From an uncultured Oscillibacter sp. (GTDB lineage: Bacteria; Bacillota; Clostridia; Oscillospirales; Oscillospiraceae), in assembly GCA_910584995.1 (NCBI GenBank), contig CAJUDW010000007.1:35142-99141 (forward strand): 64,000 bases of DNA. The letters run 5' to 3'. Both the position numbers and the translations under genes were made by a program. Below are positions 1 through 8,921 of this stretch, piece by piece. The first letter of the stretch is position 1. Every line of letters begins with the position of its first letter. The notes under the pieces are model-generated. The model did no database searches, was not told the DNA's origin, and saw nothing but the letters and a program-made list of their open reading frames with translations.

Positions 1-176
1 GCACGAGGCCGGCGGCTGAAGGCGTCTTTGCATTATACGGGGCGAAATTGGCTATTTACCCAAAAACGGGCAGCTTTTTTCTCTGCTGCTATAGAGGATT
101 TGCATATCTTTCTTCAATGGAATTTGTGCAGGGATACGATTTTTAATCAGATCTGACACTTTTCTTTCTTTGGATA

Positions 177-205
177 TTGACAATTTTTGAAGCTTTTGCT
201 AGCAT
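177..205 (+). promoter_or_regulatory. Candidate promoter of the sugar operon
   Basis: A TTGACA box at 177-182 is followed after 17 bases by TAGCAT at 200-205, about 30 bases before the regulator start. The -35 is perfect and the -10 matches 4 of 6. The preceding 176 bases at the window edge show no gene. Confidence 0.5.
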
Positions 206-234
206 ATATTATAAAGCGAGGGGGAGATCATCCA

Positions 235-1062
235 ATGAATCAAGTGAATATCACCAATCTCCCCGTATGGGAACTCCAGGTCCGCAGTGTACTCAGCAAA
301 CTCAGCAGCGCCGAGGGCCGGGTAGCGGAATATGTTTTGGCGGAACCGGAGGCGGTTTTGGGGGGCAATATCCAGAGCATTGCCCAGGCCAGCGGCGTCA
401 GTGAGGCTACCGTCATCCGCTTTCTCCGCCGGGCAGGCTTTTCCGGATTAAAGGGCTTCAAGGCTTCTATGACCCAGGCCAATGTCTTGGAGCATGGCCG
501 CCTGCCGGCCAGCCGGAAACTCAGCGATTCCGATACTACCCGGGCCATTAAAACCAAGGTTTTCTGCGGCTGTATGGAGGCCCTGGGCGACACGCTGAAT
601 GTGCTGGACGATGGGGATCTGGCCCGGGCTATCGATGCCTTGTACTCCGCGCCCTATGTGGAGGTGTTCGGCATCGGCGGCTCCGCCTCCGTTGCCCGCA
701 GTGCCCTCCATAGTTTCCGGCGCATTGGATTGCGGATGAGCGTTACCTCCGACCCCAACGCCGCCTACCTGCGGATGGAGCGGTTCAATCCGGGGGATGT
801 GGTGCTGGCTATCTCCAGTTCCGGCGAAACTGCCGCCATCCTGGAAGCGGTCCGGATCGCCAAGGAGAAGGGGGCCTTTGTGATTTCTATTACCAACGTC
901 CAGAGTTCCACCCTGTCCGGGCTGTCGGACTGCCGTCTGACCTCGCTTTGCCGGACAAGGATGCTGCCTGGGGACGAAACTTATGAACGTGTGGCCCAGA
1001 TCGCCATCATTCACGCCCTCTACGCTGGCGTGGCCATGCGGCAGGGGGAGCATCAGCCATGA
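235..1062 (+). CDS. MurR/RpiR family transcriptional regulator
   Basis: Predicted 275-residue regulator. The N-terminal ~75 residues form an HTH_6 domain (NIQSIAQASGVSEATVIRF is the helix-turn-helix). The C-terminal ~140 residues form a SIS sugar-phosphate-binding domain, with the glycine/serine-rich segments FGIGGSASVA and LAISSSGETAAI. RpiR proteins sense phosphosugars and usually control the adjacent operon, so it probably regulates the kinase/ABC/aldolase/transketolase genes that follow. A TTG further upstream (187) is in frame, but the ATG at 235 has a good GAGGGGGA ribosome site at 218-225 and fits the family N-terminus. The stop overlaps the next gene by 4 bases (ATGA), so the two are co-translated. 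Family call firm; effector unknown. Confidence 0.9.
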   Translation: MNQVNITNLPVWELQVRSVLSKLSSAEGRVAEYVLAEPEAVLGGNIQSIAQASGVSEATVIRFLRRAGFSGLKGFKASMTQANVLEHGRLPASRKLSDSDTTRAIKTKVFCGCMEALGDTLNVLDDGDLARAIDALYSAPYVEVFGIGGSASVARSALHSFRRIGLRMSVTSDPNAAYLRMERFNPGDVVLAISSSGETAAILEAVRIAKEKGAFVISITNVQSSTLSGLSDCRLTSLCRTRMLPGDETYERVAQIAIIHALYAGVAMRQGEHQP

Positions 1063-1976
1063 GAGAATTTCCGATGATTGCAGGCGTAGGGCATAACTGC
1101 CTGGACCGCCTCTGCACGGTGGAGGACTATCCCCCGGAGGATGGCTCCACCCACATTACCTCCATCTCCATCCAGGGAGGCGGCGCAGTGGCTACTGCGG
1201 TGGCTGCGGCGGCGCGGCTGGGTGTTTCTGCCGCCTGGATCGGCTATCTGGGGGAGGACGGAACCGGCCGGGAGATCCGCCGCCTTCTGGAGGAGGACGG
1301 GGTGGACACCCGCTATATCCGGAGCGTCCCCGGCGGGCGCAGTTCCGATTCTTATGTAATGGTCAATCCCTCCCGGTCAACCCGGACTAAATTCCCCTAT
1401 CCGGACAACCTTCCCCCTATCCAATGGGAAGGGGAACTGGCGGAGGTGATTCAAAAGGCCCGGGTCCTCCATCTGGACGGCACCCGCTACGAAAACGCCC
1501 TGGCTGCGGCAAAGATTGCCAAGGCGGCGGGGGTGACGGTTTCGCTGGACGGCTGTTCCATGCAGAAGGACAACGAGAAAAATGTCGCCTTGGCCTCTAT
1601 GGCGGACATACTGATCATGAATGCCAAATATCCCCTCCGGGTGGCCGGGCAGGAGGACTACGGCAAGGCCCTGCTGGAAATGGCCGGATGGGGGCCGCAG
1701 GTGGTTGTAGGCACCCTGGGGGCAAAGGGCTGTTTGGCAGTGATAGAGGGTAAACTCCGAGTTTTCCAAGCCTATCCGGTAGAAGCGGTGGATACCACCG
1801 GTGCGGGAGATGTGTTCCACGGGGCGTTCCTGGTGGGATGGCTCCGGGGGATGGGGCTGGAGGAGACCATCCGTTTCGCCAGCGCGGTATCCGCCATGAA
1901 ATGTACCCGGATCGGCGGCCGGGCGGGCATCCCCAGCTACGGGGACGCCCTGGCTTTCCTGGAGGCCCGGCGGTAA
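1059..1976 (+). CDS. PfkB family carbohydrate kinase
   Basis: 305-residue ribokinase-fold sugar kinase. It has the first PfkB signature region around residues 39-56 (GGGAVATAVAAAARLG) and the second, DTTGAGD, at residues 246-252 with D252 as catalytic base. Such enzymes phosphorylate a sugar or sugar phosphate with ATP in the cytoplasm. It lies between the RpiR regulator (4-base overlap) and the ABC importer, upstream of a class II aldolase. A plausible role is making the bisphosphate that the aldolase cleaves, as in tagatose-6-P or fructose-1-P routes; this is inference. A second in-frame ATG at 1074 (MIAGVGHN) is an alternative start. The substrate cannot be read from sequence. Confidence 0.9.
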   Translation: MREFPMIAGVGHNCLDRLCTVEDYPPEDGSTHITSISIQGGGAVATAVAAAARLGVSAAWIGYLGEDGTGREIRRLLEEDGVDTRYIRSVPGGRSSDSYVMVNPSRSTRTKFPYPDNLPPIQWEGELAEVIQKARVLHLDGTRYENALAAAKIAKAAGVTVSLDGCSMQKDNEKNVALASMADILIMNAKYPLRVAGQEDYGKALLEMAGWGPQVVVGTLGAKGCLAVIEGKLRVFQAYPVEAVDTTGAGDVFHGAFLVGWLRGMGLEETIRFASAVSAMKCTRIGGRAGIPSYGDALAFLEARR

Positions 1977-2055
1977 AAGGGTTATAGCGGCATGTGCCGT
2001 TATAATAAAGATAAAGGAACCACGGTTCCGAAAACAAGAAATGGAGGATCACAAC

Positions 2056-3162
2056 ATGAAGAAGTTCCTAGCGGTACTGCTGGCTCTTGTGATGGCGCTG
2101 GCTCTCGTTGCCTGCGGCGGTCAGAAAGACGAGCAGAAAGAGCCTGCGGACGGCCAGCAGCAGACAGGCACCGATCAAAAGGAGCCCGAGCAGCAGCCGG
2201 AAACTCCCAGCGAGCCCTCCGGCCCCCTGAACGTGTACACCACTGTCAGCGAACTCCAGTACAATGCCATCATGGGCGCGTTCCAGGAAAAGTATCCTAA
2301 GATCGAAGTCAACTATACCCAGGCCGGCGCCGGCGACTGCAAGACCCGCATCCAGGCCGAGTCCGGCAATCCCCAGGGCGACATTATGTTCGGCGGCCTT
2401 GTTTACGCCGATACCCTCTCCTACGGCGAATATTTTGAGGAATATGTCTGCCTCAACGACAATCTGATGCCTGAGGAGTTCAAGAATACCACCGGCGTCC
2501 TGACCTATCACGATGCCCAGATCCCCTGCCTGTGGGTCAACGATGAACTGGAAGCCGAGGCAGGCGTCACCATCACCGGCTACAAGGATCTGCTGGATCC
2601 CAAGCTGGAGGGCATGATTGTGGGCGCCGATCCCACCGCAAGTTCCAGCGCATGGAACCAGCTCCAGTGCATCCTGACCGACTTCGGCGGCTGGGACAGC
2701 GACGAAGCCTGGGATTACATCGACCAGCTGATGAACAACATGGTCATCACCAGCAGTTCCAGCGGCGTTTACAAAACCGTGTTTGACGGCGAATATGTCT
2801 GCGGCCTCACCTATGAGCCCGCCTGCGTGAAGATGCTGGATCAGGGCGCCGAGGGCGTGCACATTGTCTATCCCGTGGAGGGCGTGACCTCTATCGCCTT
2901 CGGTTCCGCCATCATCAAGGGCTGCAAGAACCTGGACAACGCCAAGCTGTTCATGGACTTCCTGCAGAGTGATGAGTGCCAGGCCATTTACCTGGAGTGC
3001 GGCGCCCGTCCCGCCACCTCTTCCAAGCTGGATGTGGCCAACGACTGGATTGTGGATCTCTCCACTATCAACTATTTGGAGGCCGACACGCTGGCCTTGG
3101 CCAACAACCAGCCGGCTATCTTTGAGCGCTGGAACCAGCTGACCACCCAGCACGGCGGCTGA
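2056..3162 (+). CDS. ABC transporter substrate-binding lipoprotein (AfuA/PotD-like)
   Basis: 368-residue extracytoplasmic solute-binding protein. It opens with a lipoprotein signal peptide (MKKFLAVLLALVMALALVAC) whose lipobox LVAC would be cleaved before Cys20, followed by a charged, Gln/Glu/Pro-rich linker. The mature part begins LNVYTTVSELQYNAIMGAF, typical of family 1 binding proteins of the iron(III)/polyamine/AfuA group. ATG at 2056 is preferred over an in-frame ATG at 2041 because GGAGG at 2043-2047 sits 8 bases before it and the signal peptide starts there. Followed by the ATPase and a fused permease. AfuA-type proteins can bind hexose phosphates, which suits the surrounding kinase, aldolase and transketolase; iron is the alternative ligand. 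Confidence 0.9.
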   Translation: MKKFLAVLLALVMALALVACGGQKDEQKEPADGQQQTGTDQKEPEQQPETPSEPSGPLNVYTTVSELQYNAIMGAFQEKYPKIEVNYTQAGAGDCKTRIQAESGNPQGDIMFGGLVYADTLSYGEYFEEYVCLNDNLMPEEFKNTTGVLTYHDAQIPCLWVNDELEAEAGVTITGYKDLLDPKLEGMIVGADPTASSSAWNQLQCILTDFGGWDSDEAWDYIDQLMNNMVITSSSSGVYKTVFDGEYVCGLTYEPACVKMLDQGAEGVHIVYPVEGVTSIAFGSAIIKGCKNLDNAKLFMDFLQSDECQAIYLECGARPATSSKLDVANDWIVDLSTINYLEADTLALANNQPAIFERWNQLTTQHGG

Positions 3163-3327
3163 TTCCCGTGCCAGGCTATCCCGCTCCTGACAGCCGGTAC
3201 GCCTCTGGTGTGCCGGAGTGCTGGGCGCACGCCTGCCGGGCTGTGAAGTGCGGCAGGCTAGCAGCAGAGGAAGCGAAAGAAGCGGGGCTTCTTCTGTAAA
3301 TTTGTTCACGATAACACCTGCGACGCG

Positions 3328-3354
3328 GCCGCCCTTTCCCCGTGAGAGGGCGGC
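3328..3354 (+). other. Intra-operon hairpin between binding protein and ATPase genes
   Basis: GCCGCCCT at 3328-3335 pairs with AGGGCGGC at 3347-3354, in the 216-base gap before the ATPase. A smaller hairpin (AAGAAGC/GCTTCTT) lies just upstream. There is no U-tract, so mRNA processing or protection of the abundant binding-protein transcript is more likely than termination. Confidence 0.4.
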
Positions 3355-3378
3355 TGCGCTGAGAATGGAGGCAAGCCA

Positions 3379-4461
3379 ATGAATATCGGCATCCGGATTA
3401 CCCATGCACTGAAAAAATACGGCGACAACGTGGTCATACCTGATTTGTCCGTGGACATTGAGCCGGGCGAGTTTTTTACCCTGCTGGGTCCGTCCGGCTG
3501 CGGCAAAACCACGCTGCTGCGCATGATCGCGGGTTTCAATACCATTGAAGGCGGCGATTTCTACTTCGGCGACCGGCGGATCAACGACCTGGATCCCGCC
3601 AAGCGCAACATCGGAATGGTCTTTCAGAACTACGCGATTTTCCCCCATCTGACGGTTCGGAAAAATGTGGCCTTCGGCCTTCAAAATAAAAAGCTGCCCA
3701 AAAACCAGATTGACGGACAGACCACTAAATTCCTCAAGCTGATGAAAATTGAGGAGTATCAGGATCGCCTGCCGGAGCGCCTCTCCGGTGGGCAGCAGCA
3801 GCGGGTGGCCCTGGCCCGGGCCCTGGCGATTGAGCCGGAGGTGCTGCTGATGGACGAGCCTCTCAGCAACCTGGACGCTAAACTCCGGGTGGAGATGCGG
3901 GAGGTCATCAAGGAGATCCAGAACAGCTTGGGCATCACCACCGTCTATGTCACCCATGACCAGGAGGAGGCCATGGCCGTTTCTGACCGGATCGCTGTCA
4001 TGAATGCCGGTGTTATCCAGCAGATCGGTTCGCCCAAGTCCCTTTACCAACGGCCGGCCAACTTGTTTGTGTCCACCTTTATTGGCCGGACCAACCTGCT
4101 GAAAGCCACTGTTGTTGATAATGGCGGCGGTATCCGCTTTAAAGACGGCCTGAGCCTGTCTATGGACAATCTGACGGACGATGCAAAGGACGGCCAGGAG
4201 GTTATTGTCTCCATCCGCCCGGAGGAATTCGTCATTGAAGAGGCAGGACAGGAGGGGCTGCCCGCCACCGTGGCCTATAACATCTTCCTGGGGCTGAATA
4301 CCCACTACTTTGTGGATCTGGCCGACGGGGAGCGGGTGGAGATCATCCAGGAATCCCGCATTGAAGAGATTTTGAAGTCCGGTACCCCCATCAAGCTGGG
4401 CATCAAGAGGGAAAAGATCAATGTCTTTACACAGGACGGTTCCCGCTCGGTGATCAAGTAA
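3379..4461 (+). CDS. ABC transporter ATP-binding protein (AfuC/PotA-like)
   Basis: 360-residue ATPase energising the importer encoded around it. Walker A is GPSGCGKTT (residues 37-45), the Q-loop lies in MVFQNYAIFP, the ABC signature is LSGGQQQRV (135-143), and Walker B is VLLMDE (155-160) followed by a D-loop SNLD. The switch histidine is in VTHDQEEAM. About 100 C-terminal residues form a TOBE-type regulatory domain. The start codon follows a GGAGGCAAGCC ribosome site; the permease begins 10 bases after the stop. It belongs to the CUT1/polyamine/iron class in which one ATPase forms a homodimer, consistent with a single ATPase gene here. Confidence 0.93.
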   Translation: MNIGIRITHALKKYGDNVVIPDLSVDIEPGEFFTLLGPSGCGKTTLLRMIAGFNTIEGGDFYFGDRRINDLDPAKRNIGMVFQNYAIFPHLTVRKNVAFGLQNKKLPKNQIDGQTTKFLKLMKIEEYQDRLPERLSGGQQQRVALARALAIEPEVLLMDEPLSNLDAKLRVEMREVIKEIQNSLGITTVYVTHDQEEAMAVSDRIAVMNAGVIQQIGSPKSLYQRPANLFVSTFIGRTNLLKATVVDNGGGIRFKDGLSLSMDNLTDDAKDGQEVIVSIRPEEFVIEEAGQEGLPATVAYNIFLGLNTHYFVDLADGERVEIIQESRIEEILKSGTPIKLGIKREKINVFTQDGSRSVIK

Positions 4462-4471
4462 GGAGGCCGCC

Positions 4472-6139
4472 ATGATAAAGGAAAAGAAAGGCTTCCATCT
4501 GGATATATGGATTGCGGTCAGCCTGGTCATCCTGGCGCTGTATCTGCTGTTCATGCTCTATCCGATTCTGCGCATCACCGCCCAGTCCGTGCTGGACGGC
4601 GACACCGGCGCTTTTTCCCTGCGGTACTTCAGGCAGTTTTTCAGCGATCCCTACTACTTTACCACGCTGCTTAACAGCTTTAAGGTGGCTCTCTGCGCCA
4701 CGGTTACCTGCCTGGTGCTGGGCGTGCCTCTGGCGTACATCTATAATGTATATGAGTTGAAGGGGAGGAAGATCCTCCAGCCCCTCATTGTGCTCTGCTC
4801 CATGTCCGCACCCTTCATCGGGGCCTATTCCTGGGTGCTGCTCCTGGGCCGTTCCGGCGTCATCACCAAGTTCATCAAGGGCGTCTTTGGCGTCAAGCTG
4901 CCCGGCATCTACGGCTTCGGCGGCATCCTTCTGGTGCTGTCCACCAAGTTGTTCTCCCTGGTGTTCCTGTATGTGTCCGGTGCCCTGAAAAACGTGGACA
5001 ACTCCCTGTTGGAGGCGTCGGCCAATATGGGCCGCACCGGCTTCAAGCGCTTCGCCACAGTGGTCATGCCCCTCTGCATGCCTTCCATCCTGGCGGCGGC
5101 GCTGATGGTTTTCATGCGGGCCCTGGCAGACTTCGGCACCCCGCTGTTCATCGGCGAGGGGTACCGTACCTTCGCCTTGGAGATCTACAAGCAGTATGTG
5201 GGCGAGACCAGCGTCAACCACAACTTTGCCTCGGCTATCAGCGTCATCGCTATTGCCATTACGCTGCTGGTGTTCCTGGCACAGAAGTGGATGGCCAACC
5301 GCTCTACCTTCTCCATGAGCGCCATGCACCATATCGAGCGGAAGAAGCCCAAGCTGATCCCCGGCATCCTGATGCATATTTACGCCTACGGCCTCGTCGC
5401 TTTGTCCCTAATGCCCCAGGTGTATCTCATCTACCTCTCCTTCCGCAACACCTCCAAGACCGGAAACATGTTCAAGCCCGGCTATTCCTTCAACAGCTAT
5501 GTCCAGGTGTTCGCCACCATGGGGAACGCCATCTGGAATACCATCCGGATCTGCGGCGGCGCGCTGGTGATCATTGTGGTATTGGCGATCCTGATCTCCT
5601 ATCTGGTTATCCGCCGTCCCAACCCCATCAACAATGTCATCGATACCCTTTCCATGGTGCCTTATATCATCCCCGGCTCTGTGATGGGCATTGCCCTGGT
5701 TGTGGCGTTCAACAACGAGCCACTGGCTCTCACCGGCACGGCGGTCATCATGGTCATCTGCATGTGCATCCGCCGGATCCCTTATACCATCCGGAGTTCT
5801 GTGGCAGTTCTGGGGCAAATTCCGATTTCCGTGGAGGAGGCCTCTATCTCGCTGGGTGCCAGCAAGGCCAAAACCCTTTTCAAAATCACGGTGCCTATGA
5901 TGTTCAGCGGCATTATTTCCGGTGCCATTATGAGTTGGGTTACGCTGATTACGGAACTGTCCTCCTCCATTATCCTCTATTCCTCCAAAACCATCACGTT
6001 GAATTTGGCAATCTACGTTATGGTGAACCAGGGGCTGGAGGGGAAGGCTTGTGCGGTATCGTCCATCCTGACGCTGTTTACCGTGATTTCCCTGATCCTG
6101 TTTACAAAAGTATCAAAAAATGGAGAGATTTCCATTTAA
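4472..6139 (+). CDS. ABC transporter permease, two fused transmembrane domains (AfuB/FbpB-like)
   Basis: 555-residue polytopic membrane protein with two tandem BPD-type permease domains (roughly residues 50-260 and 340-545). Each has an EAA-type cytoplasmic loop near its end: LLEASANMGRTGFKRF in the first half and VEEASISLGASKAKTLF in the second. The first membrane segment is at residues ~10-32. Fused two-domain permeases are characteristic of the iron(III)/AfuB/FbpB group, whereas the second importer in this window uses two separate permeases. Co-transcribed with the ATPase; the aldolase starts 25 bases downstream. Substrate is inferred only from neighbours (a sugar phosphate or sugar). Confidence 0.92.
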   Translation: MIKEKKGFHLDIWIAVSLVILALYLLFMLYPILRITAQSVLDGDTGAFSLRYFRQFFSDPYYFTTLLNSFKVALCATVTCLVLGVPLAYIYNVYELKGRKILQPLIVLCSMSAPFIGAYSWVLLLGRSGVITKFIKGVFGVKLPGIYGFGGILLVLSTKLFSLVFLYVSGALKNVDNSLLEASANMGRTGFKRFATVVMPLCMPSILAAALMVFMRALADFGTPLFIGEGYRTFALEIYKQYVGETSVNHNFASAISVIAIAITLLVFLAQKWMANRSTFSMSAMHHIERKKPKLIPGILMHIYAYGLVALSLMPQVYLIYLSFRNTSKTGNMFKPGYSFNSYVQVFATMGNAIWNTIRICGGALVIIVVLAILISYLVIRRPNPINNVIDTLSMVPYIIPGSVMGIALVVAFNNEPLALTGTAVIMVICMCIRRIPYTIRSSVAVLGQIPISVEEASISLGASKAKTLFKITVPMMFSGIISGAIMSWVTLITELSSSIILYSSKTITLNLAIYVMVNQGLEGKACAVSSILTLFTVISLILFTKVSKNGEISI

Positions 6140-6163
6140 AGAAACAAGAGGAGGCTATATACC

Positions 6164-7033
6164 ATGAAACTTGTATCTGCGAAAGAAATGCTGACGAAGG
6201 CCAAAGAGGGCCATTATGCCGTAGGCCATTTTAACCTGAACAACATGGAGAGTATCCGTGCCTTCCTGCTGGCGGCCCAGGAGACCCGTTCCCCCATCAT
6301 CCTGGGCGTCTCCGGCGGCACCGCCAAGTATATGGGCGGCTACCGTACCATCGCCGACACCGTGCAGGGCTTTATGGACTTCCTGCAAATTACTGTCCCG
6401 GTGGCCCTCCACGTGGATCACGGCACCTATGAAGAGGCTCTGGACGCTATTGAAAACGGGTTCTCCTCCGTGATGTTCGACGGTTCCAAATATTCTATTT
6501 CCGAGAATATCGAAAAGACTAAAGAGGTTGTATCCCGGGCTCACGCCAAGGGCATCTCCGTAGAGGCCGAGGTAGGCGCCATCGGCGGCGAGGAAGACGG
6601 CGTCATCGCCATGGGCGAGTGTGCCGACCCGGCGGAGTGTGAGCGTATTGCCTCCCTGGGTATCGACTTCCTGGCGGCCGGTATCGGCAACATCCACGGC
6701 AAGTATCCCGCCAACTGGAAGGGGCTGAACTTCGACGTGCTGGCCCGCATCCAGGAAAAGACCGGCGCCCTGCCGCTGGTGCTCCACGGTGGCTCCGGTA
6801 TCCCTGCTGATATGGTCCGCAAGGCGATTACCCTGGGCGTCAGCAAGGTCAATGTCAATACCGAGTGCCAGATCGCCTTTACGGAGGCCACCAAGCAGTA
6901 TTTCGCCGAGGGTAAGGATCAGCTGAGTAAGGGCTTCACCCCCCGCGCCATGCTGGCCCCGGGGCTGGAGGCCACCAAGCGGGTCTGCATTGAGAAGATG
7001 GAACTTTTTGGCAGCCTGGGTAAGGCCGACTGA
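6164..7033 (+). CDS. Class II (zinc) ketose-bisphosphate aldolase
   Basis: 289-residue FbaA/GatY-type aldolase. It carries the catalytic Asp/zinc His pair in LHVDHGTYEE (D85, H86), a second zinc ligand in IGNIHGKYP (H178), a third in LVLHGGSGIP (H208), and the phosphate-binding GGSG loop. It reversibly splits a ketose-bisphosphate (fructose-, tagatose- or related) to dihydroxyacetone phosphate and an aldehyde. Length and motifs are complete, so it should be active. It follows the importer and precedes the split transketolase by 14 bases, pointing to dissimilation of a sugar entering through the kinase. Its position in an inducible sugar operon suggests a dedicated rather than housekeeping enzyme. 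Confidence 0.92.
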   Translation: MKLVSAKEMLTKAKEGHYAVGHFNLNNMESIRAFLLAAQETRSPIILGVSGGTAKYMGGYRTIADTVQGFMDFLQITVPVALHVDHGTYEEALDAIENGFSSVMFDGSKYSISENIEKTKEVVSRAHAKGISVEAEVGAIGGEEDGVIAMGECADPAECERIASLGIDFLAAGIGNIHGKYPANWKGLNFDVLARIQEKTGALPLVLHGGSGIPADMVRKAITLGVSKVNVNTECQIAFTEATKQYFAEGKDQLSKGFTPRAMLAPGLEATKRVCIEKMELFGSLGKAD

Positions 7034-7047
7034 CAGGGAGGCGGAAC

Positions 7048-7863
7048 ATGACAACAGCGGAATTGGCCGCCAAGGCCCGGGAAATCCGGCAGGAAAGCCT
7101 GCGGATGATGTGCCGGGCCGGTTCCGGCCACCCCGGCGGTTCCCTCTCCGCCGTGGATATCCTGGTGGCCCTGTACTATGGGAAGATGAAACTCTCCGAT
7201 GATCCGGGCGATGAGGGACGGGATCGGTTCATCCTTAGCAAGGGCCATTCCAATCCGCCCTACTACGCGATTCTGGCAGACAAGGGCTATGTGCCCCATG
7301 AGGAGACGGACAATCTGCGCCGCCTCCACAGCCCCTTCCAGGGCCATCCAGACTGCAACAAGTGTCCCGGCGTGGATTGCAGCACCGGTTCCCTGGGCCA
7401 GGGGATCTCCGTGGCCACAGGGCTGGCCCTGGGGTTCAAGATGAAGAACCGGGACAATCATGTCTATGTCCTGGCAGGGGACGGGGAGATCCAGGAGGGC
7501 ATCTGCTGGGAGGCGTTCCTGGCCGCGGCCCACTATCAACTGGACAATCTGACGGTCCTTGTGGACAATAACCGCCTCCAGCTGGATGGCACCGTGGAGG
7601 AGATTATGGGCGAGGGGGATCTGGCCGCAAAATTTACCGCCTTCGGCTTTGCAGTCCGGCGGGTGGACGGCCACGACTTTGACAGGCTCCTGGCGGCCCT
7701 GGACTGCCGTGAGGAGGGGAAGCCCATGTGCCTTATCTGTGATACCGTGAAGGGCAAAGGCGTTTCCTTCATGGAGAACCAGGTGGAGTGGCACGGCAAG
7801 GCTCCCGATGCCCAGCAGCTGGAGCAGGCCCTGCGGGAATTGGGAGGTGAAGGGAATGGCTGA
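7048..7863 (+). CDS. Transketolase, N-terminal (TPP-binding) subunit
   Basis: 271-residue half-transketolase. It contains the substrate histidine region GSGHPGGSLSAVDIL near the N-terminus and the thiamine diphosphate motif starting GDGEIQEG (residues 144-151) and ending LVDNN. The other half is the next gene, which starts 8 bases before this stop, so the two are translationally coupled. Together they form a heteromeric enzyme exchanging two-carbon ketol units between pentose-pathway sugar phosphates. Split transketolases are common in Firmicutes and archaea. Context with the aldolase suggests a route for pentose, heptulose or similar sugars. Confidence 0.92.
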   Translation: MTTAELAAKAREIRQESLRMMCRAGSGHPGGSLSAVDILVALYYGKMKLSDDPGDEGRDRFILSKGHSNPPYYAILADKGYVPHEETDNLRRLHSPFQGHPDCNKCPGVDCSTGSLGQGISVATGLALGFKMKNRDNHVYVLAGDGEIQEGICWEAFLAAAHYQLDNLTVLVDNNRLQLDGTVEEIMGEGDLAAKFTAFGFAVRRVDGHDFDRLLAALDCREEGKPMCLICDTVKGKGVSFMENQVEWHGKAPDAQQLEQALRELGGEGNG

Positions 7864-8788
7864 TAAAAAAGCGACCCGCCAGGGATACGGCGACGGCCTG
7901 GCGGAACTGGGAAAGAAGTATGACGACCTGGTGGTCTTAGAGGGCGACCTGGGCCATGCCACCGGTACCCTAACCTTCCGCAAAGCATTCCCGGAGCGGC
8001 ACATTGAGGCCGGTATCGCAGAGCAGAACATGATCGGCATGGCGGTTGGGCTCTCCAAAGCGGGCTTTGTGCCCTTTGCCACCTCCTTTGCCGTGTTTTC
8101 CGCCGGACGGGCCTTCGAGATTGTCCGGAATGCCGTGGCTTACAGCCGGGCCAACGTGAAGATTGTAGGCAGCCACTCCGGCGTTACCCCCGCCGCCGAC
8201 GGCGGCAGCCACCAGTGCATCGAGGATATCGCTGCTATGCGGGCCCTGCCCAATATGACCATCCTCTCCCCCTGCGACTACGAGCAGGCCAAGGTATTGG
8301 TGGAGGCGGCCTATCATATCCATGGGCCGGTTTATCTGCGGACCTCCCGGGAGCCCATGCCCATTGTCACCGCGCCCGGCCAGGCTGTAGAGATCGGGAA
8401 GGCCCAGAGGCTGCGGGAGGGGACGGATTTGTGCATTGTCTCTACCGGCGTCATGACCCCGCTCTCTATGGAGGCGGCGGAGGTCCTGGCAGCCGGTGGC
8501 ATCCAGGCTGCGGTCCTGAACCTCCATACCATCAAGCCGCTGGATACGGAGACCATCGCTGCCGTGGCGGCGTCCTGCGGCGGCAGGCTCTTGGTTTGCG
8601 AGGAGGCCAACCGGATGGGCGGCATTGGCGAGGCCATTGCCTATGATCTGCTGGGCCGGTCCCCGGTGAAGATGGCCCATGTGGCCATTGAGGATCGCTT
8701 CGGCCAGTCCGGCCGCAGCGCCGAACTGCTGGCGGAGTACGGGATCACCGTGGAGAACATTGTGTCCAAGGCCAAGAGCCTCTTTTGA
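7856..8788 (+). CDS. Transketolase, C-terminal (pyrimidine-binding) subunit
   Basis: 310-residue partner of the preceding half. It has the pyrimidine-binding domain with the catalytic glutamate in EAGIAEQNMIGMAVG, then SHSGVTPAADGGSHQ, and the C-terminal transketolase domain from about residue 185. The ATG at 7856 (MADKKATRQGY) sits after a GGGAGGTGAAGGGA ribosome site and overlaps the previous stop by 8 bases. An upstream in-frame ATG at 7808 lies inside the N-subunit gene and is not preferred. Last gene of the operon; a strong terminator follows within 50 bases. Confidence 0.92.
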   Translation: MADKKATRQGYGDGLAELGKKYDDLVVLEGDLGHATGTLTFRKAFPERHIEAGIAEQNMIGMAVGLSKAGFVPFATSFAVFSAGRAFEIVRNAVAYSRANVKIVGSHSGVTPAADGGSHQCIEDIAAMRALPNMTILSPCDYEQAKVLVEAAYHIHGPVYLRTSREPMPIVTAPGQAVEIGKAQRLREGTDLCIVSTGVMTPLSMEAAEVLAAGGIQAAVLNLHTIKPLDTETIAAVAASCGGRLLVCEEANRMGGIGEAIAYDLLGRSPVKMAHVAIEDRFGQSGRSAELLAEYGITVENIVSKAKSLF

Positions 8789-8830
8789 GAAAACGGTCAA
8801 AACAGGCAGAAAAAGTGGATAAAACCGGCA

Positions 8831-8872
8831 AAAAGAGGAGTCCGGCGGCTTTGCCGCCGGACTCCTCTTTTT
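8831..8872. terminator. Bidirectional rho-independent terminator
   Basis: A perfect 18-base inverted repeat (8832-8849 with 8853-8870) closes on a TTT loop and is flanked by A-runs and T-runs on both sides. It serves the transketolase operon on + and the DeoR gene ending at 8922 on -. Confidence 0.85.
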
Positions 8873-8921
8873 GCCCTGTGCCCGCCCCTGCAGGGAAAAA
8901 GCGCCGGCGGCCCGCCGGTTT

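Noticed and set aside
2068..4554. Minus-strand open frame of 828 codons
   Set aside because: It lies antisense to the binding-protein and ATPase genes, which have clear motifs. Its translation has no domain and reflects the codon bias of the GC-rich coding strand.
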